This document shows, one piece after another, positions 26,641 through 35,942 of a DNA stretch of 64,000 nt. The DNA is from Fictibacillus nanhaiensis (GTDB taxonomy: Bacteria; Bacillota; Bacilli; Bacillales; Fictibacillaceae). Location: contig NZ_JAHVJO010000001.1 in assembly GCF_019801215.1 (NCBI RefSeq), positions 1,426,001 through 1,490,000 on the forward strand. The letters are read 5' to 3'. How positions within the stretch are numbered: the first letter of the stretch is position 1; every line of letters begins with the position of its first letter. Below the pieces are notes generated by a model, which worked only from the letters and a program-made list of their open reading frames with translations, had not been told where the DNA came from and did not search any database. The position numbers and the translations under genes were made by a program.

Positions 26641-28393
26641 ACCGTTTCAGATCAGGCTTCACCCACAGCTTTCTAAAATCTGCCCAACCGAACGAGTTCA
26701 TGGAAACATTTTTGAGACTTAGTGGGAAGCTCTTTTTCCGGTATATATGATAGCTATTTAACAAAAGCCTCTTCTCATAGAGATACTGTTCGATCTCATC
26801 CATGATTTCATATTGGATTCTTTCATCTTCTTCATCCATTAAGCAGTCTACCAACTGCTGGACATACGCCTCCTCTTCCCCTGCTAAAAAGCGATTCACA
26901 AAACTTGCTTTATGCTTAAAAAAATTGATAAAAGCTAATACAACATTGTTTTCAAACATTTCTCCCATAATAATCATGTCTGAATCGGCGGTTACATGCT
27001 CTTTGTAATAATCATTAAGTGGAAAAGGGTGCAGTTCGAGCTTCAGTCCAATTTTCTCTGCTCTTTCCTGCAGCCAGCTGGCATCCTCATGGCTAAATTT
27101 CATATCAAAAAAGCTAATCTTAATGGTCTCTCCCCTATATCCAGAAGACTCTAGAGAGGCGAATGCTTGTTGGAGTGACTTTTGGGCAGGAGGATGTTTA
27201 AGACTTTTTTCAGGAAAAAGACTTGTAGCTGCAAGCAGTCTATCTTTCCCTAACTCACGAATCATTTTTTCAATATCGAACAAATGGTATACCGCATTTC
27301 GAAACTCCCAGTCGTGTACAATGCTCTTTTTATTCAGATTAAACGTGATGTAATTGGATCCCACTTGTAAAAAGTCTACCGCTCCGTCCCTTGTGTTATC
27401 TTTTCCTTCTGGAAGCTCATAATGTAAGTCAACTTTCGAGTTCGCTGGAATTCTCCAGATCTCGATTTGGTCAAGCCATGCTCTTTCCTTGAAATAGTCA
27501 AGAAACGTTTCCAAAATGAGGACGTCGTCTGTAAAGGTCCCCACTGAAAATGGCCCTGTTCCGATCCATTTCGTTCCGTCATCTGGCACGATCGCCATGC
27601 TGATCGAACTGATAAAATGCAGAAACATTCTCGTTCTTCTTTTCAGGAAAAATTGTATCGTGTAGGAGTCAAGACACTTCACCTCTAACACGAGAGCAGT
27701 CTGCCACTGACAAGGAGAGTTGATTTCCTGATTGGTTAACCTCTGAAACGTATATAAAACGTCCTTTGCTGTCATCGGTTTACTGTTATGAAACATGATT
27801 CCCTTTCTTAAATAAAAGGTAATGACTTTACCGTCCTCTGCAACATCATACGAATGTGCAAGGTGAGGCTGAAACCGTTTTTCCACTTCATCATACTGCA
27901 AGAGCGTATCATAAATCTGGCGCGCAAAATGAGATTCTGAGGATACCGATACAAAGGCTGGATCAAGCGTTGAAAGTTTTCGAGTCATCGGTATTTTGAG
28001 GACATCTCTTGTAGTTCCGGACTCTTTATCTTGGTAGCCAAAATGGGAATTGAGCAGATGATGCATCTCTTCTTTTATCTCTTCAGGCAGGTTTTCCTTT
28101 AAGAGCTCTATCGCTTCCGTCAGTTCTTCTTTTTCAAGCATGATTTGAAAGACCTCTACAAGACTCATCCTGATGTCTTTTGTAAATGTGAGGGCAGATT
28201 TATGGCCCCTCCCTCTTCCTGGTTGCCACTTGAGCCAGTTTTCACCACTCATTCGTTTTAACAAAAGTTTAATATTGCGTTCCGAGCAGCAGAGAATTTC
28301 TCCGAGCTCGTGAATGGTTATATGGAAGCTGTCAGGCAGATTGTTTTCTTTTTGATACAACCTGAGATTCACAAAATAATTTACTAGTTTCAT
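26639..28393 (-). CDS. SgrR-like transcriptional regulator (HTH plus solute-binding domain)
   Basis: 584-residue cytoplasmic regulator. N-terminal winged HTH (about 1-115; CCSERNIKLLLKRMSGENWLKWQPGRGRGHKSAL), then a type-5 extracellular solute-binding-like domain (RKLSTLDPAFVSVSSE, LRKGIMFHNSKPMTAKDVLYTFQRL, GTGPFSV) without a signal peptide. The same layout is seen in SgrR of enterobacteria, which senses sugar-phosphate stress and activates SgrS and SetA. Divergent from an MFS exporter, as SgrR is from SetA, so it probably controls that exporter in response to a small ligand. Start ATG 28393 follows GGAGG. Confidence 0.92.
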   Translation of the reverse strand: MKLVNYFVNLRLYQKENNLPDSFHITIHELGEILCCSERNIKLLLKRMSGENWLKWQPGRGRGHKSALTFTKDIRMSLVEVFQIMLEKEELTEAIELLKENLPEEIKEEMHHLLNSHFGYQDKESGTTRDVLKIPMTRKLSTLDPAFVSVSSESHFARQIYDTLLQYDEVEKRFQPHLAHSYDVAEDGKVITFYLRKGIMFHNSKPMTAKDVLYTFQRLTNQEINSPCQWQTALVLEVKCLDSYTIQFFLKRRTRMFLHFISSISMAIVPDDGTKWIGTGPFSVGTFTDDVLILETFLDYFKERAWLDQIEIWRIPANSKVDLHYELPEGKDNTRDGAVDFLQVGSNYITFNLNKKSIVHDWEFRNAVYHLFDIEKMIRELGKDRLLAATSLFPEKSLKHPPAQKSLQQAFASLESSGYRGETIKISFFDMKFSHEDASWLQERAEKIGLKLELHPFPLNDYYKEHVTADSDMIIMGEMFENNVVLAFINFFKHKASFVNRFLAGEEEAYVQQLVDCLMDEEDERIQYEIMDEIEQYLYEKRLLLNSYHIYRKKSFPLSLKNVSMNSFGWADFRKLWVKPDLKR

Positions 28394-28414
28394 AGGAAGA
28401 CCTCCACAACGATT

Positions 28415-28449
28415 AAAAGGGGAAATTATAATAAAAAGTTTACCCTTTT
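28415..28449. promoter_or_regulatory. Interrupted palindrome between SgrR-like and MFS genes
   Basis: AAAAGGGGAAA and TTTACCCTTTT, 13 bp apart, inverted with one mismatch; it is in the short divergent promoter region, so a candidate operator of the SgrR-like protein. Confidence 0.45.
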
Positions 28450-28493
28450 TCTTCTCCTTTTTCTAGATAAAATTGGAAATAAGGAGCGTGACA

Positions 28494-29765
28494 ATGATGG
28501 GGTTTAAGGAATTGCACCGGAATATTAAGATCCGGATTATTACATCTTTTTTAACAAGAATAGTAGGAACGATGATCTTTCCGTTTATGGCGATCTACTT
28601 TTCGTTGAAATTTGGCCAAGTGCTTGCAGGGATACTGTTAATTGTAAACGTGTTAATTTCACTATTTATAGGTTTCTACGGCGGGTATATCGCTGACCGC
28701 ATCGGCCGCAAAAAAATTATGGTAACCGCTCAAGGCATACAAGTTGCCGCTATTGCGGTCATGGCGATTGCGAACTCACCATTTTTGGATTCTGCATGGC
28801 TGACTTTTCTGATGATGCTCGTTTCGAGTGTAAGCTCTGGACTGATGAATCCTGCAGCTGAAGCGATGTTGATCGACGTAAGTACGCCTGAAAACCGAAA
28901 GTTCATGTACAGCTTAAATTACTGGTCGATTAATTTATCCATTGCTCTTGGTGCCATTATAGGCGGACTGTTGTTCAAGTCACATCGTTTTGAGTTGTTC
29001 TTAGTTTTGACTGCGGTATCTATTTTCACATGGGTGCTTGTCACGTATTGGATGACAGAATCATTTGAATCAAAGCGAGCAGTAATCACTTCTGAAAAAC
29101 GAAATGTCCTACGCGATGTAATCGAAAACTATTCGTCGGTTATGCATGATAAAACATTTATGCTCTATGTCTTGGCAAGTATTTGTATCCTATCCTTAGA
29201 GTTTCAAATGCACAATTATATCGGAGTACGTTTAGATCAGGAGTTTGATGTGCGAACCCTTACCTTCTGGAATGGCTTTTCGTTTGAGATGACAGGAATC
29301 AGAATGCTGAGCTGGTTATCTACAGAAAACACGGTGCTCGTTGTCCTTTTAACGATATGGCTCACGAAACAGATGAAGCGGTTTAACGACATGAAAGTCT
29401 TTTTTGTGGGGTTAATGTTTTATACAGTCGGTTATGCCATCGTAGGGATATCAAATTCTATGTCCATTTTAATGGGTGCTGTTCTGATATACACCATTGG
29501 CGAACTGCTTTACGTGCCAATTCGGCAATCATTTTTAGCAGATATAGCAGATGATGATAAGCGAAGTTCCTATATGGCGATGAACGGCCTCGTCTTTCAA
29601 GTGGCGAAGATTGCAGGATCACTCGGACTTACAATTGGTGCGTTTCTTCCCTCATGGACGATGGGAAGTTTGTATTTGATGACTGGCTTACTGGGAATGG
29701 TCTTGTTTTATCAAGCATTTGCCCGTTTTTATAAAAAGGAAACAGTTTTAAAAACAACGGCATAG
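28494..29765 (+). CDS. MFS transporter
   Basis: 423-residue major facilitator with twelve predicted membrane segments. The signature between segments 2 and 3 is GGYIADRIGRKKIMV. The halves are joined by a loop around residues 190-220 (ESFESKRAVITSEKRN). Drug or sugar efflux type by resemblance to SetA/YfcJ-like MFS; substrate unknown. ATG 28494 is 7 nt behind AAGGAG. The YdcF-type gene follows after 12 bp in the same operon. Confidence 0.92.
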   Translation: MMGFKELHRNIKIRIITSFLTRIVGTMIFPFMAIYFSLKFGQVLAGILLIVNVLISLFIGFYGGYIADRIGRKKIMVTAQGIQVAAIAVMAIANSPFLDSAWLTFLMMLVSSVSSGLMNPAAEAMLIDVSTPENRKFMYSLNYWSINLSIALGAIIGGLLFKSHRFELFLVLTAVSIFTWVLVTYWMTESFESKRAVITSEKRNVLRDVIENYSSVMHDKTFMLYVLASICILSLEFQMHNYIGVRLDQEFDVRTLTFWNGFSFEMTGIRMLSWLSTENTVLVVLLTIWLTKQMKRFNDMKVFFVGLMFYTVGYAIVGISNSMSILMGAVLIYTIGELLYVPIRQSFLADIADDDKRSSYMAMNGLVFQVAKIAGSLGLTIGAFLPSWTMGSLYLMTGLLGMVLFYQAFARFYKKETVLKTTA

Positions 29766-29777
29766 GAGGATAAGATC

Positions 29778-30428
29778 ATGAAACCAGGGATTGAAAAAGA
29801 ACCAGTGAATGTACCACAAATGAATGAAAAACAGCTAACTTGGTTAACCGATGTTATTTTTGGAGAAGAAGAAAACGCTGTGGTATGTGATGCTGTTTTT
29901 GTTTTTGGCGGTACCCATCCAGGTCATTGGGAAAAAGCGGTCGAAATTTATGAAAAAGGGCTCGCCAACTCGTTTATCGTAACAGGTGGAATAAGTCCAA
30001 CAGGCGTGAAGCATCGTGCGTGGGAAAACGCGAACATACCAGAATCGACCTTTATTAAACAGAAGCTGATAGAAGCAGGGATTGTTGAAGAAAACATTTT
30101 CTATGAAGATACGTCGAGAAATACCGTTGAAAACGTGACTCATGCCATGAAGGTATTTGATTTTTCAAAAGTGAAGTCTCTCCTAGTCGTTTGTAAAGCT
30201 CATGGTGCGGGAAGGCAGATTCGAACATTGCAAAAGTATGTTCCGGATGGAATCAAGATGGTACCTTATGCTTTTCCAGCTGTTTATAACGGTGTTGAAA
30301 TCTGTCGAGACAATTGGCATCATTCAGAAAAAGGGCGTGTACGAGTATGGGGAGAATATTTGCGTATCTGTACATACGGTGATGCAGGCCATTTACAGGG
30401 GATTCCCGTTGAAGAGAGAATGATTTGA
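29778..30428 (+). CDS. YdcF-family protein (DUF218)
   Basis: 216-residue cytoplasmic protein with the DUF218 fold: DAVFVFGGTHPGHWEKAVEIYEKG, FIVTGGISPTG, EDTSRNTVENVTHAMKV, and HGAGRQIRTL near the end. This family binds or modifies nucleotide-linked or envelope intermediates; the function of this member is unknown. Co-transcribed with the MFS transporter (12-bp spacing, AGGAGG ribosome site). Confidence 0.88.
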   Translation: MKPGIEKEPVNVPQMNEKQLTWLTDVIFGEEENAVVCDAVFVFGGTHPGHWEKAVEIYEKGLANSFIVTGGISPTGVKHRAWENANIPESTFIKQKLIEAGIVEENIFYEDTSRNTVENVTHAMKVFDFSKVKSLLVVCKAHGAGRQIRTLQKYVPDGIKMVPYAFPAVYNGVEICRDNWHHSEKGRVRVWGEYLRICTYGDAGHLQGIPVEERMI

Positions 30429-30445
30429 GAGTGTAAAATTACACA

Positions 30446-30472
30446 GGGGACAGACCCGGGTCTGTCCCCTAC
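30446..30472. repeat. REP-like palindrome, copy B
   Basis: Same 24-bp palindrome as copy A with GTAG at its minus-strand foot, 16 bp after the proS stop. Confidence 0.85.
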
Positions 30473-30488
30473 TTTTTTACTATTCTAT

Positions 30489-31919
30489 TTAGTAAGCTTT
30501 TGCCCAATAAACGAGGTGCTTTCCTTCTTCTTCGCAGCACACACATTTATCTGATAGCTTTTCTTGTTGAAATGGCATGCATCGGGAAGTAGCTCCCGTT
30601 TCGTCTTTGATGTAATTTTCACACGCCTCATCTCCGCACCACATCGCTTTTATAAAGCCCGTTTTATTGTTAAGCCTTTCTTTAAATTCTTCAAGCGTGG
30701 TGGCGATCGAAGTTTTCTCTTCTCTGTGCTTTTTCGCCTTATTAAAGAGATGATCTTGGATGTCTTGTAAGGTTCCTTGGATTCGAGATTCTAAGTCTTG
30801 TAAGGAGACGATCTGCTTTTCTCCTGTGTCACGCCGAACTAAAACGACTTGCTCCTGCTCGATGTCACGTGGTCCAACTTCAAGTCGAAGTGGAATCCCC
30901 TTCATTTCATATTCGTTAAATTTCCAGCCTGGTTTTTTATCACTTGCATCAATTCCTGTGCGGATTGTTTTTGAAAGCTTATCTTTAAGATCATAAGCAA
31001 AATCCAATACACCTTCTTTATGCTGAGCAATCGGTACGATCATGAGCTGTGTTGGCGCAATTTTTGGCGGTACGACAAGTCCTCTGTCATCGCCATGAAC
31101 CATGATCATTGCGCCGATAATGCGGGTGGTGAATCCCCATGACGTTTGCTGCACCGTTTGAAGCTTGCCCTCACGGTTGGTGAATTCAATGCTGAATGCT
31201 TTTGCAAATCCATCACCTAAATGGTGAGAGGTCCCAGATTGCAAGGCTTTTCCGTCATGCATCAAGCTTTCAATTGTAAACGTATACTTCGCTCCGGCAA
31301 ACTTTTCTTTTTCTGTTTTTTGCCCTTTTATGACTGGAATAGCTAAATATGTTTCGCAAAGATCTGCGTAGACGTTAAGCATCCGAACCGTTTCCTCATG
31401 TGCCTCTTCATCTGTTTCATGACAGGTATGTCCTTCTTGCCAAAGAAACTCGAGAGTGCGAAGGAAAGGCCGTGTTGTTTTTTCCCATCTCACAACGTTT
31501 GACCACTGGTTGTATAGCTTCGGCAAGTCACGATAGGAATGGATAATGTTTTTGAAATGTTCTGCAAAAAGTACTTCTGAAGTCGGACGAACACAAAGGC
31601 GTTCAGTCAGTTTCTCTTCCCCGCCATGAGTTACCCATGCCACTTCTGGCGCAAAACCTTCAATATGGTCTTTTTCTTTTTGAAGAAGGCTTTCAGGAAT
31701 GAAAAGTGGCATATACACATTCTCATGACCTGTTTGTTTGATTTGATTGTCCAGCTGCTTTTGGATGTTCTCCCATATGGCATATCCATAAGGTCTCAGG
31801 ATCATAGAGCCTCGAACGCTTGAATAATCGATCAGCTCAGCTTTTGTTACAACATCTGTGTACCATTGTGCAAAATCATCCACCATACTTGTTACGTCTT
31901 TTACAAATTCTTTTGCCAT
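30489..31919 (-). CDS. proS: Prolyl-tRNA synthetase, archaeal/eukaryote-like type (ProS3)
   Basis: 476-residue class II synthetase charging tRNA-Pro. Motif 2 ([16 protein letters not shown]), [12 protein letters not shown] and motif 3-type [13 protein letters not shown] are clear; the anticodon-binding domain follows and the C-terminus has a cysteine-rich metal-site-like part (CGDEACENY ... [10 protein letters not shown]) ending in KAY. It lacks the long editing insertion and is about 90 residues shorter than the usual bacterial ProS, so it is the second type found beside the normal enzyme in some bacilli. Expression is controlled by a T-box leader. Confidence 0.96.
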   Translation of the reverse strand: MAKEFVKDVTSMVDDFAQWYTDVVTKAELIDYSSVRGSMILRPYGYAIWENIQKQLDNQIKQTGHENVYMPLFIPESLLQKEKDHIEGFAPEVAWVTHGGEEKLTERLCVRPTSEVLFAEHFKNIIHSYRDLPKLYNQWSNVVRWEKTTRPFLRTLEFLWQEGHTCHETDEEAHEETVRMLNVYADLCETYLAIPVIKGQKTEKEKFAGAKYTFTIESLMHDGKALQSGTSHHLGDGFAKAFSIEFTNREGKLQTVQQTSWGFTTRIIGAMIMVHGDDRGLVVPPKIAPTQLMIVPIAQHKEGVLDFAYDLKDKLSKTIRTGIDASDKKPGWKFNEYEMKGIPLRLEVGPRDIEQEQVVLVRRDTGEKQIVSLQDLESRIQGTLQDIQDHLFNKAKKHREEKTSIATTLEEFKERLNNKTGFIKAMWCGDEACENYIKDETGATSRCMPFQQEKLSDKCVCCEEEGKHLVYWAKAY

Positions 31920-31944
31920 TCATAGCACCTCACTGTTTTTAGAA

Positions 31945-32187
31945 TAAAAAAAGCCATGCTCATCATTAGGGACCAAAGGCTTGGCGGTACCACCCTAATT
32001 CAAAGCATAGCTTTACACTCTTTCATGATAACGGTCTTGAACCGCTGTAACTTTCACTACTGATCAGATACAGAACTCAGAGGCAGGTTCGATTGGCTGT
32101 CAGTAGGAACCTTTCACCAGTCGGCTCCCTCTCTATGAAAGACAAATTCACAATGTACTTTTCCTCATCCACGTTTTTAGGTTATTT
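31945..32187 (-). promoter_or_regulatory. T-box riboswitch leader of proS
   Basis: On the minus strand: the T-box core TAGGGTGGTACCGCC (31983-31997), an antiterminator region, and a terminator with arms AAAGCTATGCT / AGCATGGCTTT followed by seven T (about 31947). Stem I upstream contains GAACCTGCCTCTGAG, offering a CCU (Pro) specifier codon at 32081-32083 or 32085-32087. Uncharged tRNA-Pro would stabilise the antiterminator and allow proS transcription. Confidence 0.92.
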
Positions 32188-32193
32188 TTGAAA

Positions 32194-32222
32194 ATTATAT
32201 AGAGTTTGGAATGAACTGTCAA
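32194..32222 (-). promoter_or_regulatory. Consensus sigma-A promoter of the proS T-box
   Basis: TTGACA, 17-bp spacer, TATAAT: an exact match to the housekeeping consensus, oriented into the T-box leader. Confidence 0.9.
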
Positions 32223-32280
32223 TTATTGATTTTGACTATTTTTCAACCCGCACTAACCCTGTACAGCGTCAGTGCGACAA

Positions 32281-32306
32281 GGGGGACAGACCCGGGTCTG
32301 TCCCCC
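32281..32306. repeat. REP-like palindrome, copy C
   Basis: 26-bp perfect palindrome, the A/B core plus one G-C pair, without the GTAG foot. Lies between the proS promoter and the cortex hydrolase gene. Confidence 0.8.
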
Positions 32307-32364
32307 TTCATAAAATTCTTATTGTTTTAATACATTAATTACAGAGCAAAAGGAGGCGTTATAC

Positions 32365-33766
32365 ATGTATATTCACGTTGTTCAAAGGGGGGATTCTCTT
32401 TGGCAGATTTCACGTCGTTATGGTGTCCCGTTAGCTTCTATTGTAAATGCTAACGGGATTCAGAATCAAAATGTCCTAGTCATCGGCCAGGCACTTGTCA
32501 TCCCAAATGATTTTCCAACCTACACTATACAATCTGGAGATACACTCTTTGAAACTGCTTCACGATATGGAACAACTGTGGAGAGTTTAATCGGGTGGAA
32601 TAACATACCGCTTGCTTCTGTTATATACGTAGGTCAAGTGATCCAGATTCCTGTTCATATTGTAAAACAAGGAGAATCTTTATATACGATTGCTAGTCGT
32701 TATGGCACGACTGTGGCTAGTATACAAAAGGAAAATAATATATCTAATCCTAACTTGATCTATGCAGGCACTACACTATCCATTCCCTATAAAAGACCTA
32801 TTAAAGAAGTGAATGCATATGTGACTAATATGGGAACAGCAAGTCAGACTGAAGTTAGAAATGTAGGCTCCTACCTAACGTATATCACCCCGTTCAGTTA
32901 TTCTGTTACCAGAACTGGCGGATTAACTTCTCTTCAAGATGAGGGCGTTCTTGCCGCAGCCAAAATAAATAGGGTTGCTCCTCTTATGGGTATTGCCAAT
33001 ATAGAAGATGGGGCGTTCAATTCGGATTTAATAAAAACTATTTTAGATAGTGAGAGCTTACAAGAGACCGTGTTAAACAACATATTAAAAACAATGCAAA
33101 CGAAAGGTTTTCGGGGAGTGAACTTTGATTGAATACGTATATCCTGAGAATAAAGAAGACTATAACAATTTTTTGAGGCGCGCTGTAGAAAAATATAAAC
33201 CATTGGGATATTCGATCTCGTCTGCCGTTGCACCAAAATATAAAGAAGAGCAGCCAGGGTTATTGTATGAAGCGCACGATTATAAAGCACATGGCGAGAT
33301 CCTCGATTTCGTTGTTGTGATGACCTATGAATGGGGCTGGTCTGGAGGCAGGGCCATGGCGATTGCTCCTTTAGATGAAGTAAGAAAAGTATTGGATTAC
33401 ACCGTAACAGTCATTCCTCGCGAAAAAGTCATGATGGGTGTGCCAACCTATGGACGAGATTGGACACTGCCGTTCGTTCAAGGAACGTTCGCCAAAACGT
33501 TGAGTCCCGTCGCAGCTGTTAACCTTGCTGCACAGCAGAACGTGTCCATTCAGTTTGACGAAGGCGACGCCTCTCCGTGGTACAAATATACAGATGCACA
33601 AGGCAAGGAGCATGAAGTGTGGTTTGAGGATGCGAGGAGTATGAAGGCAAAATATGAGACTGCGATTGAATATGGTCTTCGTGGAGTAAGCTTCTGGGTG
33701 CTCGGCATCTCATTCCCGCAAAACTGGTACGTCGTTCGGGATGAAATGCGGGTGCGAAAGATTTAG
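32365..33766 (+). pseudogene. LysM/GH18 spore cortex hydrolase (YaaH/SleL-like), frameshifted at the catalytic site
   Basis: Three LysM domains at about residues 2-46, 51-96 and 97-143 (each starting VVQRGDSL, TIQSGDTL, IVKQGESL), then a GH18 domain like that of YaaH/SleL, which cuts spore cortex fragments during germination. The first frame stops at 33132 after GFRGVNFD; the second frame continues from there with EYVYPENKEDYNNFL through WVLGISFPQN to 33766. Related enzymes have DFEYVYPE at this point, so two T appear to be missing from GATTTTGAATAC and the catalytic Glu is in the wrong frame. No signal peptide, as in spore-coat members. Strong AAAGGAGG before ATG 32365. Pseudogene or sequencing error in a T run. 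Confidence 0.88.
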
Positions 33767-33798
33767 CGAGATTGCTTCTCACATGTGCTGAATGAGTA

Positions 33799-33840
33799 GA
33801 AAAAGCCTGAAATCTGGTGTCAGATTTCAGGCTTTCTTAA
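33799..33840 (+). terminator. Terminator of the GH18 gene
   Basis: Perfect 15-bp stem AAAGCCTGAAATCTG with 4-nt loop, followed by TTTCTTAA. Confidence 0.9.
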
Positions 33841-33845
33841 TGAAA

Positions 33846-33908
33846 GGGGTGTGCACCCCACAAATACAAATCCAGTGGATTTGTATTTGTATGGGGTCAG
33901 ACCCCTAC
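33846..33908. repeat. REP-like composite palindrome, copy D
   Basis: Three consecutive hairpins: GGGGTGTGCACCCC, an ACAAATACAAATCC / GGATTTGTATTTGT stem, and GGGGTCAGACCCC ending in CTAC (GTAG on the minus strand). It begins 7 bp after the stop of the sugar isomerase gene. Confidence 0.8.
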
Positions 33909-33915
33909 TTTTTTA

Positions 33916-34884
33916 CTACGCCCACCACATTTCAGCGGGTTGCTCTGAGATAAGGATGGTTTGCAGGTTCTTCACCGCACGCGTGAATCCTTCCTCGATA
34001 GACATAATCGGATCTTCATGCTCGATGCTCACAACGTAATCATAGCCATACGTACGAAGCGCGCTCATCATATCTGACCAATCTTGAACCGAGTGACCGC
34101 AGCCGACGGAACGGAAGCTCCATGCACGGTTTTGAACAGCCCCGTATGGCTGCATGTCCGTTAAGCCATGCATGTTGATGTTGTCTTGATCTAAGTATGT
34201 GTCTTTCGCATGAAAATGATGAATCGCTCCAGCTTTTCCTAGAATCTTAATCGCAGCAACTGGGTCGATGCCTTGCCACCATAAATGGGAAGGATCGAGG
34301 TTCGCACCGATCGCGTCACACGTTTCTTCGCGTAATTTTAGCAATGTATACGGTGTATGAACTAAGAATCCGCCATGCAGTTCTAAACCAATTTTAACCC
34401 CATGCTCTTTTGCAAATTGTCCCCACGTGCGCCAGTATGGAATAAGCTTTTCTTCCCATTGCCACTTCAACACATCACTATACTCGTTCGGCCATGGTGA
34501 AACTGGCCAGTTCGGGTATTTTGCGCTCTCTGAATCCCCTGGCACTCCTGAGAAACAGTTTACAACAGGGACATTCATTAATCCTGCGAGTTCAACCGTT
34601 TTTACAAAAGTATCATGTGATTCTTTCGCAAATGCCTCATCAGGAGAAAGTGGATTACCATGGCAGCTAAAAGCTGAAATCGTCAATCCGCGCTTTTCCA
34701 CTTCGTGAAGGTATCCAGCTCGTTTTTCTTCACTTTCCAACAATTCGTCAAGCGGACAATGGGCGTTGCCAGGATAGTTACCCGTTCCGATCTCAACCGC
34801 TTGGACGCCTGCTTCTTTTACATAATCGAGCATCTCCGTAAATGATTTTTGCGAAAAAAGAACTGTAAATACACCTAGTTTCAT
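33916..34884 (-). CDS. Sugar phosphate isomerase/epimerase family TIM-barrel protein
   Basis: 322-residue xylose-isomerase-like/AP-endonuclease-2 fold enzyme. Metal-site regions: VEIGTGNYPGN, GLELHGGFLVH, ANLDPSHLWWQG, HFHAKDTY, VSIEHEDP; the Glu, Asp, His and Glu ligands are visible. In 3-keto-glycoside and inositol pathways such enzymes are isomerases, epimerases or lyases. Last gene of the ThuA/Idh operon, with its start overlapping the preceding stop by 4 bp (ATGA). Exact reaction unknown. Confidence 0.9.
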   Translation of the reverse strand: MKLGVFTVLFSQKSFTEMLDYVKEAGVQAVEIGTGNYPGNAHCPLDELLESEEKRAGYLHEVEKRGLTISAFSCHGNPLSPDEAFAKESHDTFVKTVELAGLMNVPVVNCFSGVPGDSESAKYPNWPVSPWPNEYSDVLKWQWEEKLIPYWRTWGQFAKEHGVKIGLELHGGFLVHTPYTLLKLREETCDAIGANLDPSHLWWQGIDPVAAIKILGKAGAIHHFHAKDTYLDQDNINMHGLTDMQPYGAVQNRAWSFRSVGCGHSVQDWSDMMSALRTYGYDYVVSIEHEDPIMSIEEGFTRAVKNLQTILISEQPAEMWWA

Positions 34885-35942
34885 ACTTTCTTCACTCCTT
34901 CTTCATTCTGTAGTAAGATTGCTTTACCCATCAGACTGCTAGCGTAAATCGCTTCAATGACACGTGAAGTGTTCATCGCTTCTTCCGCTGTAACAAGTGG
35001 CTCAGCGATACCAAGACAACTATCCACAAAATTTCTCGCTTGTGGCAGCCCTGGATCATCTTCACCTGATATCCAATCTGCTTTTGTTGTAGTCATCATG
35101 CCGTTCTCTGCCTTATTGACCATAAAAGGAAACACATCAAGTCCGCCTCGGTCCCCTGAGATCCTTAACATTTCCGCATCATCAGGTATATTTGCTGCCC
35201 ATGAGGTTTCAAACAAAACCGTTGCACCATTCTCCAGGCGCATATACGCTGTAACATGATCATCTACCTCAAACGTTTCTGCTTCAAAAGAACCCCACTG
35301 GTTTACTTGTTCGGCTTCCCGGCTCAGGGTATTATACGTTTGCCCAGAAACTTCACGAACTGCTGGATTACCTAGAAGCCACAGTGTTAAATCCAACAAA
35401 TGACAGCCATAATCTATTAAACTTCCGCCGCCCTGCAGCTCTTTATTTGTAAAAACCCCCCAGCCTGGGACCTTTCGTCTTCTTAGAGCCTGCACGCGAA
35501 TCACTAAAGGATTTCCCACTTCGCCCGCCTCGATAACACGCTTAGCCGCTTGGGATTCTTTCATATGACGGTAATGATAAGCGATCGAAAGCACTTTTCC
35601 AGAGCGTTTTTCCGCTTCGACCATCTCGCTGCATTCTTCAACTGTCATCGCCATCGGTTTTTCACAGAGTACATGTTTCCCAGCATTTAAAGCCGCAATT
35701 GTGATCTCTCTATGAAACTTGTTTGGTGTGCAGATGACTACAGCATCAACATGTGGCCACATTTCTACGTAACTTGTAAAATAGTTCGGTACGTGAAATT
35801 TCAGAGCAGCTGTTTTCGCTACTTCCACGTTCACATCACTGATCGCAGTAACTTTTGCTTTGTCTCCAAGCTGTTGAAAAGCAGGGATATGACGGCCTTG
35901 TGCGATGCCTCCTGCCCCGATGATTCCCACTCTTAACATCAT
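34881..35942 (-). CDS. Gfo/Idh/MocA-family oxidoreductase (second of two)
   Basis: 353-residue NAD(P)-dependent sugar dehydrogenase. Rossmann motif GIIGAGGIAQGRHIPA at the N-terminus, VLCEKPMAMTVEE (the conserved EKP lysine), YHYRHM, then a C-terminal alpha/beta domain with DYGCHLLDL carrying the catalytic His. AGGAG lies 7 nt before ATG 35942, which overlaps the stop of the preceding gene. In ThuB/YcjS-like enzymes this family oxidises glycosides at C3. Substrate not known. Confidence 0.93.
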   Translation of the reverse strand: MMLRVGIIGAGGIAQGRHIPAFQQLGDKAKVTAISDVNVEVAKTAALKFHVPNYFTSYVEMWPHVDAVVICTPNKFHREITIAALNAGKHVLCEKPMAMTVEECSEMVEAEKRSGKVLSIAYHYRHMKESQAAKRVIEAGEVGNPLVIRVQALRRRKVPGWGVFTNKELQGGGSLIDYGCHLLDLTLWLLGNPAVREVSGQTYNTLSREAEQVNQWGSFEAETFEVDDHVTAYMRLENGATVLFETSWAANIPDDAEMLRISGDRGGLDVFPFMVNKAENGMMTTTKADWISGEDDPGLPQARNFVDSCLGIAEPLVTAEEAMNTSRVIEAIYASSLMGKAILLQNEEGVKKV

